From: Sphingomonas sp. | GTDB lineage: Bacteria > Pseudomonadota > Alphaproteobacteria > Sphingomonadales > Sphingomonadaceae | Assembly (NCBI GenBank): GCA_030824725.1 | Contig: JAPJRE010000236.1 | Location: 1-6,359 of the forward strand | Length of the DNA: 6,359 nt | Direction: 5' to 3' | In this document: piece by piece, positions 6,358 to 6,359 of the stretch | Numbering within the stretch: position 1 is the stretch's first letter | Layout: each line of letters starts with the position of its first letter | Made by a program: the position numbers and the translations under genes | The notes under the pieces: generated by a model | Told to the model about the DNA's origin: nothing | What the model saw: only the letters and a program-made list of their open reading frames with translations | The model's database searches: none

Positions 6358-6359
6358 GC

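Overview
The window is high-GC DNA with strong G/C preference at third codon positions. It carries most of the F1 part of an F1Fo ATP synthase operon in the order atpH (delta), atpA (alpha), atpG (gamma), a lipoprotein gene, atpD (beta), all on the + strand. The Fo genes (atpB, atpE, atpF) are absent. An F1 operon separated from the Fo genes is the usual alphaproteobacterial arrangement. The protein sequences (GTG-started delta beginning MENSGG, long beta with an extra acidic insert) and a PEPxxWA-CTERM-type protein upstream point to a sphingomonad, probably Sphingomonas or a close relative. That assignment comes from recognition and was not confirmed by a search.

Layout: bases 1-271 hold no convincing gene. 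Bases 19-144 are densely palindromic: two simple hairpins are followed by a nearly fully paired T-shaped element made of an outer stem enclosing two 9-10 bp hairpins with complementary CCC and GGG loops. Bases 272-984 are a decayed gene for a secreted PEP-CTERM-type surface protein, with a one-base frameshift, an in-frame stop and a PEP-to-PQP change in the sorting signal. It is followed by a terminator-like hairpin. Bases 985-1220 form the intergenic and leader region of the atp operon, with a weak candidate promoter, an inverted repeat, a GC-rich hairpin plus TTTT, and a small hairpin before the atpH ribosome binding site. Bases 1221-6313 are the operon itself, with gaps of 11, 14, -1 (overlap) and 20 bases between genes, so co-transcription is very likely. 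Just after atpD there is a REP-like palindrome with a third, partial arm; the epsilon gene atpC, normally next, would lie beyond the window.

How the genes work together: delta anchors the alpha3beta3 hexamer to the stator stalk, gamma is the rotor shaft, alpha holds the non-catalytic nucleotide sites and the arginine finger, and beta carries the catalytic sites. All known catalytic motifs are intact. Two points stand out. An exported lipoprotein gene of unknown function sits between two cytoplasmic F1 subunit genes and is translationally coupled to atpG. The gamma subunit naturally carries Lys at the position of E. coli gamma Met23, where Lys is a classic uncoupling mutation, and also differs at a site (E. 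coli Arg242) where substitutions are known to restore coupling.
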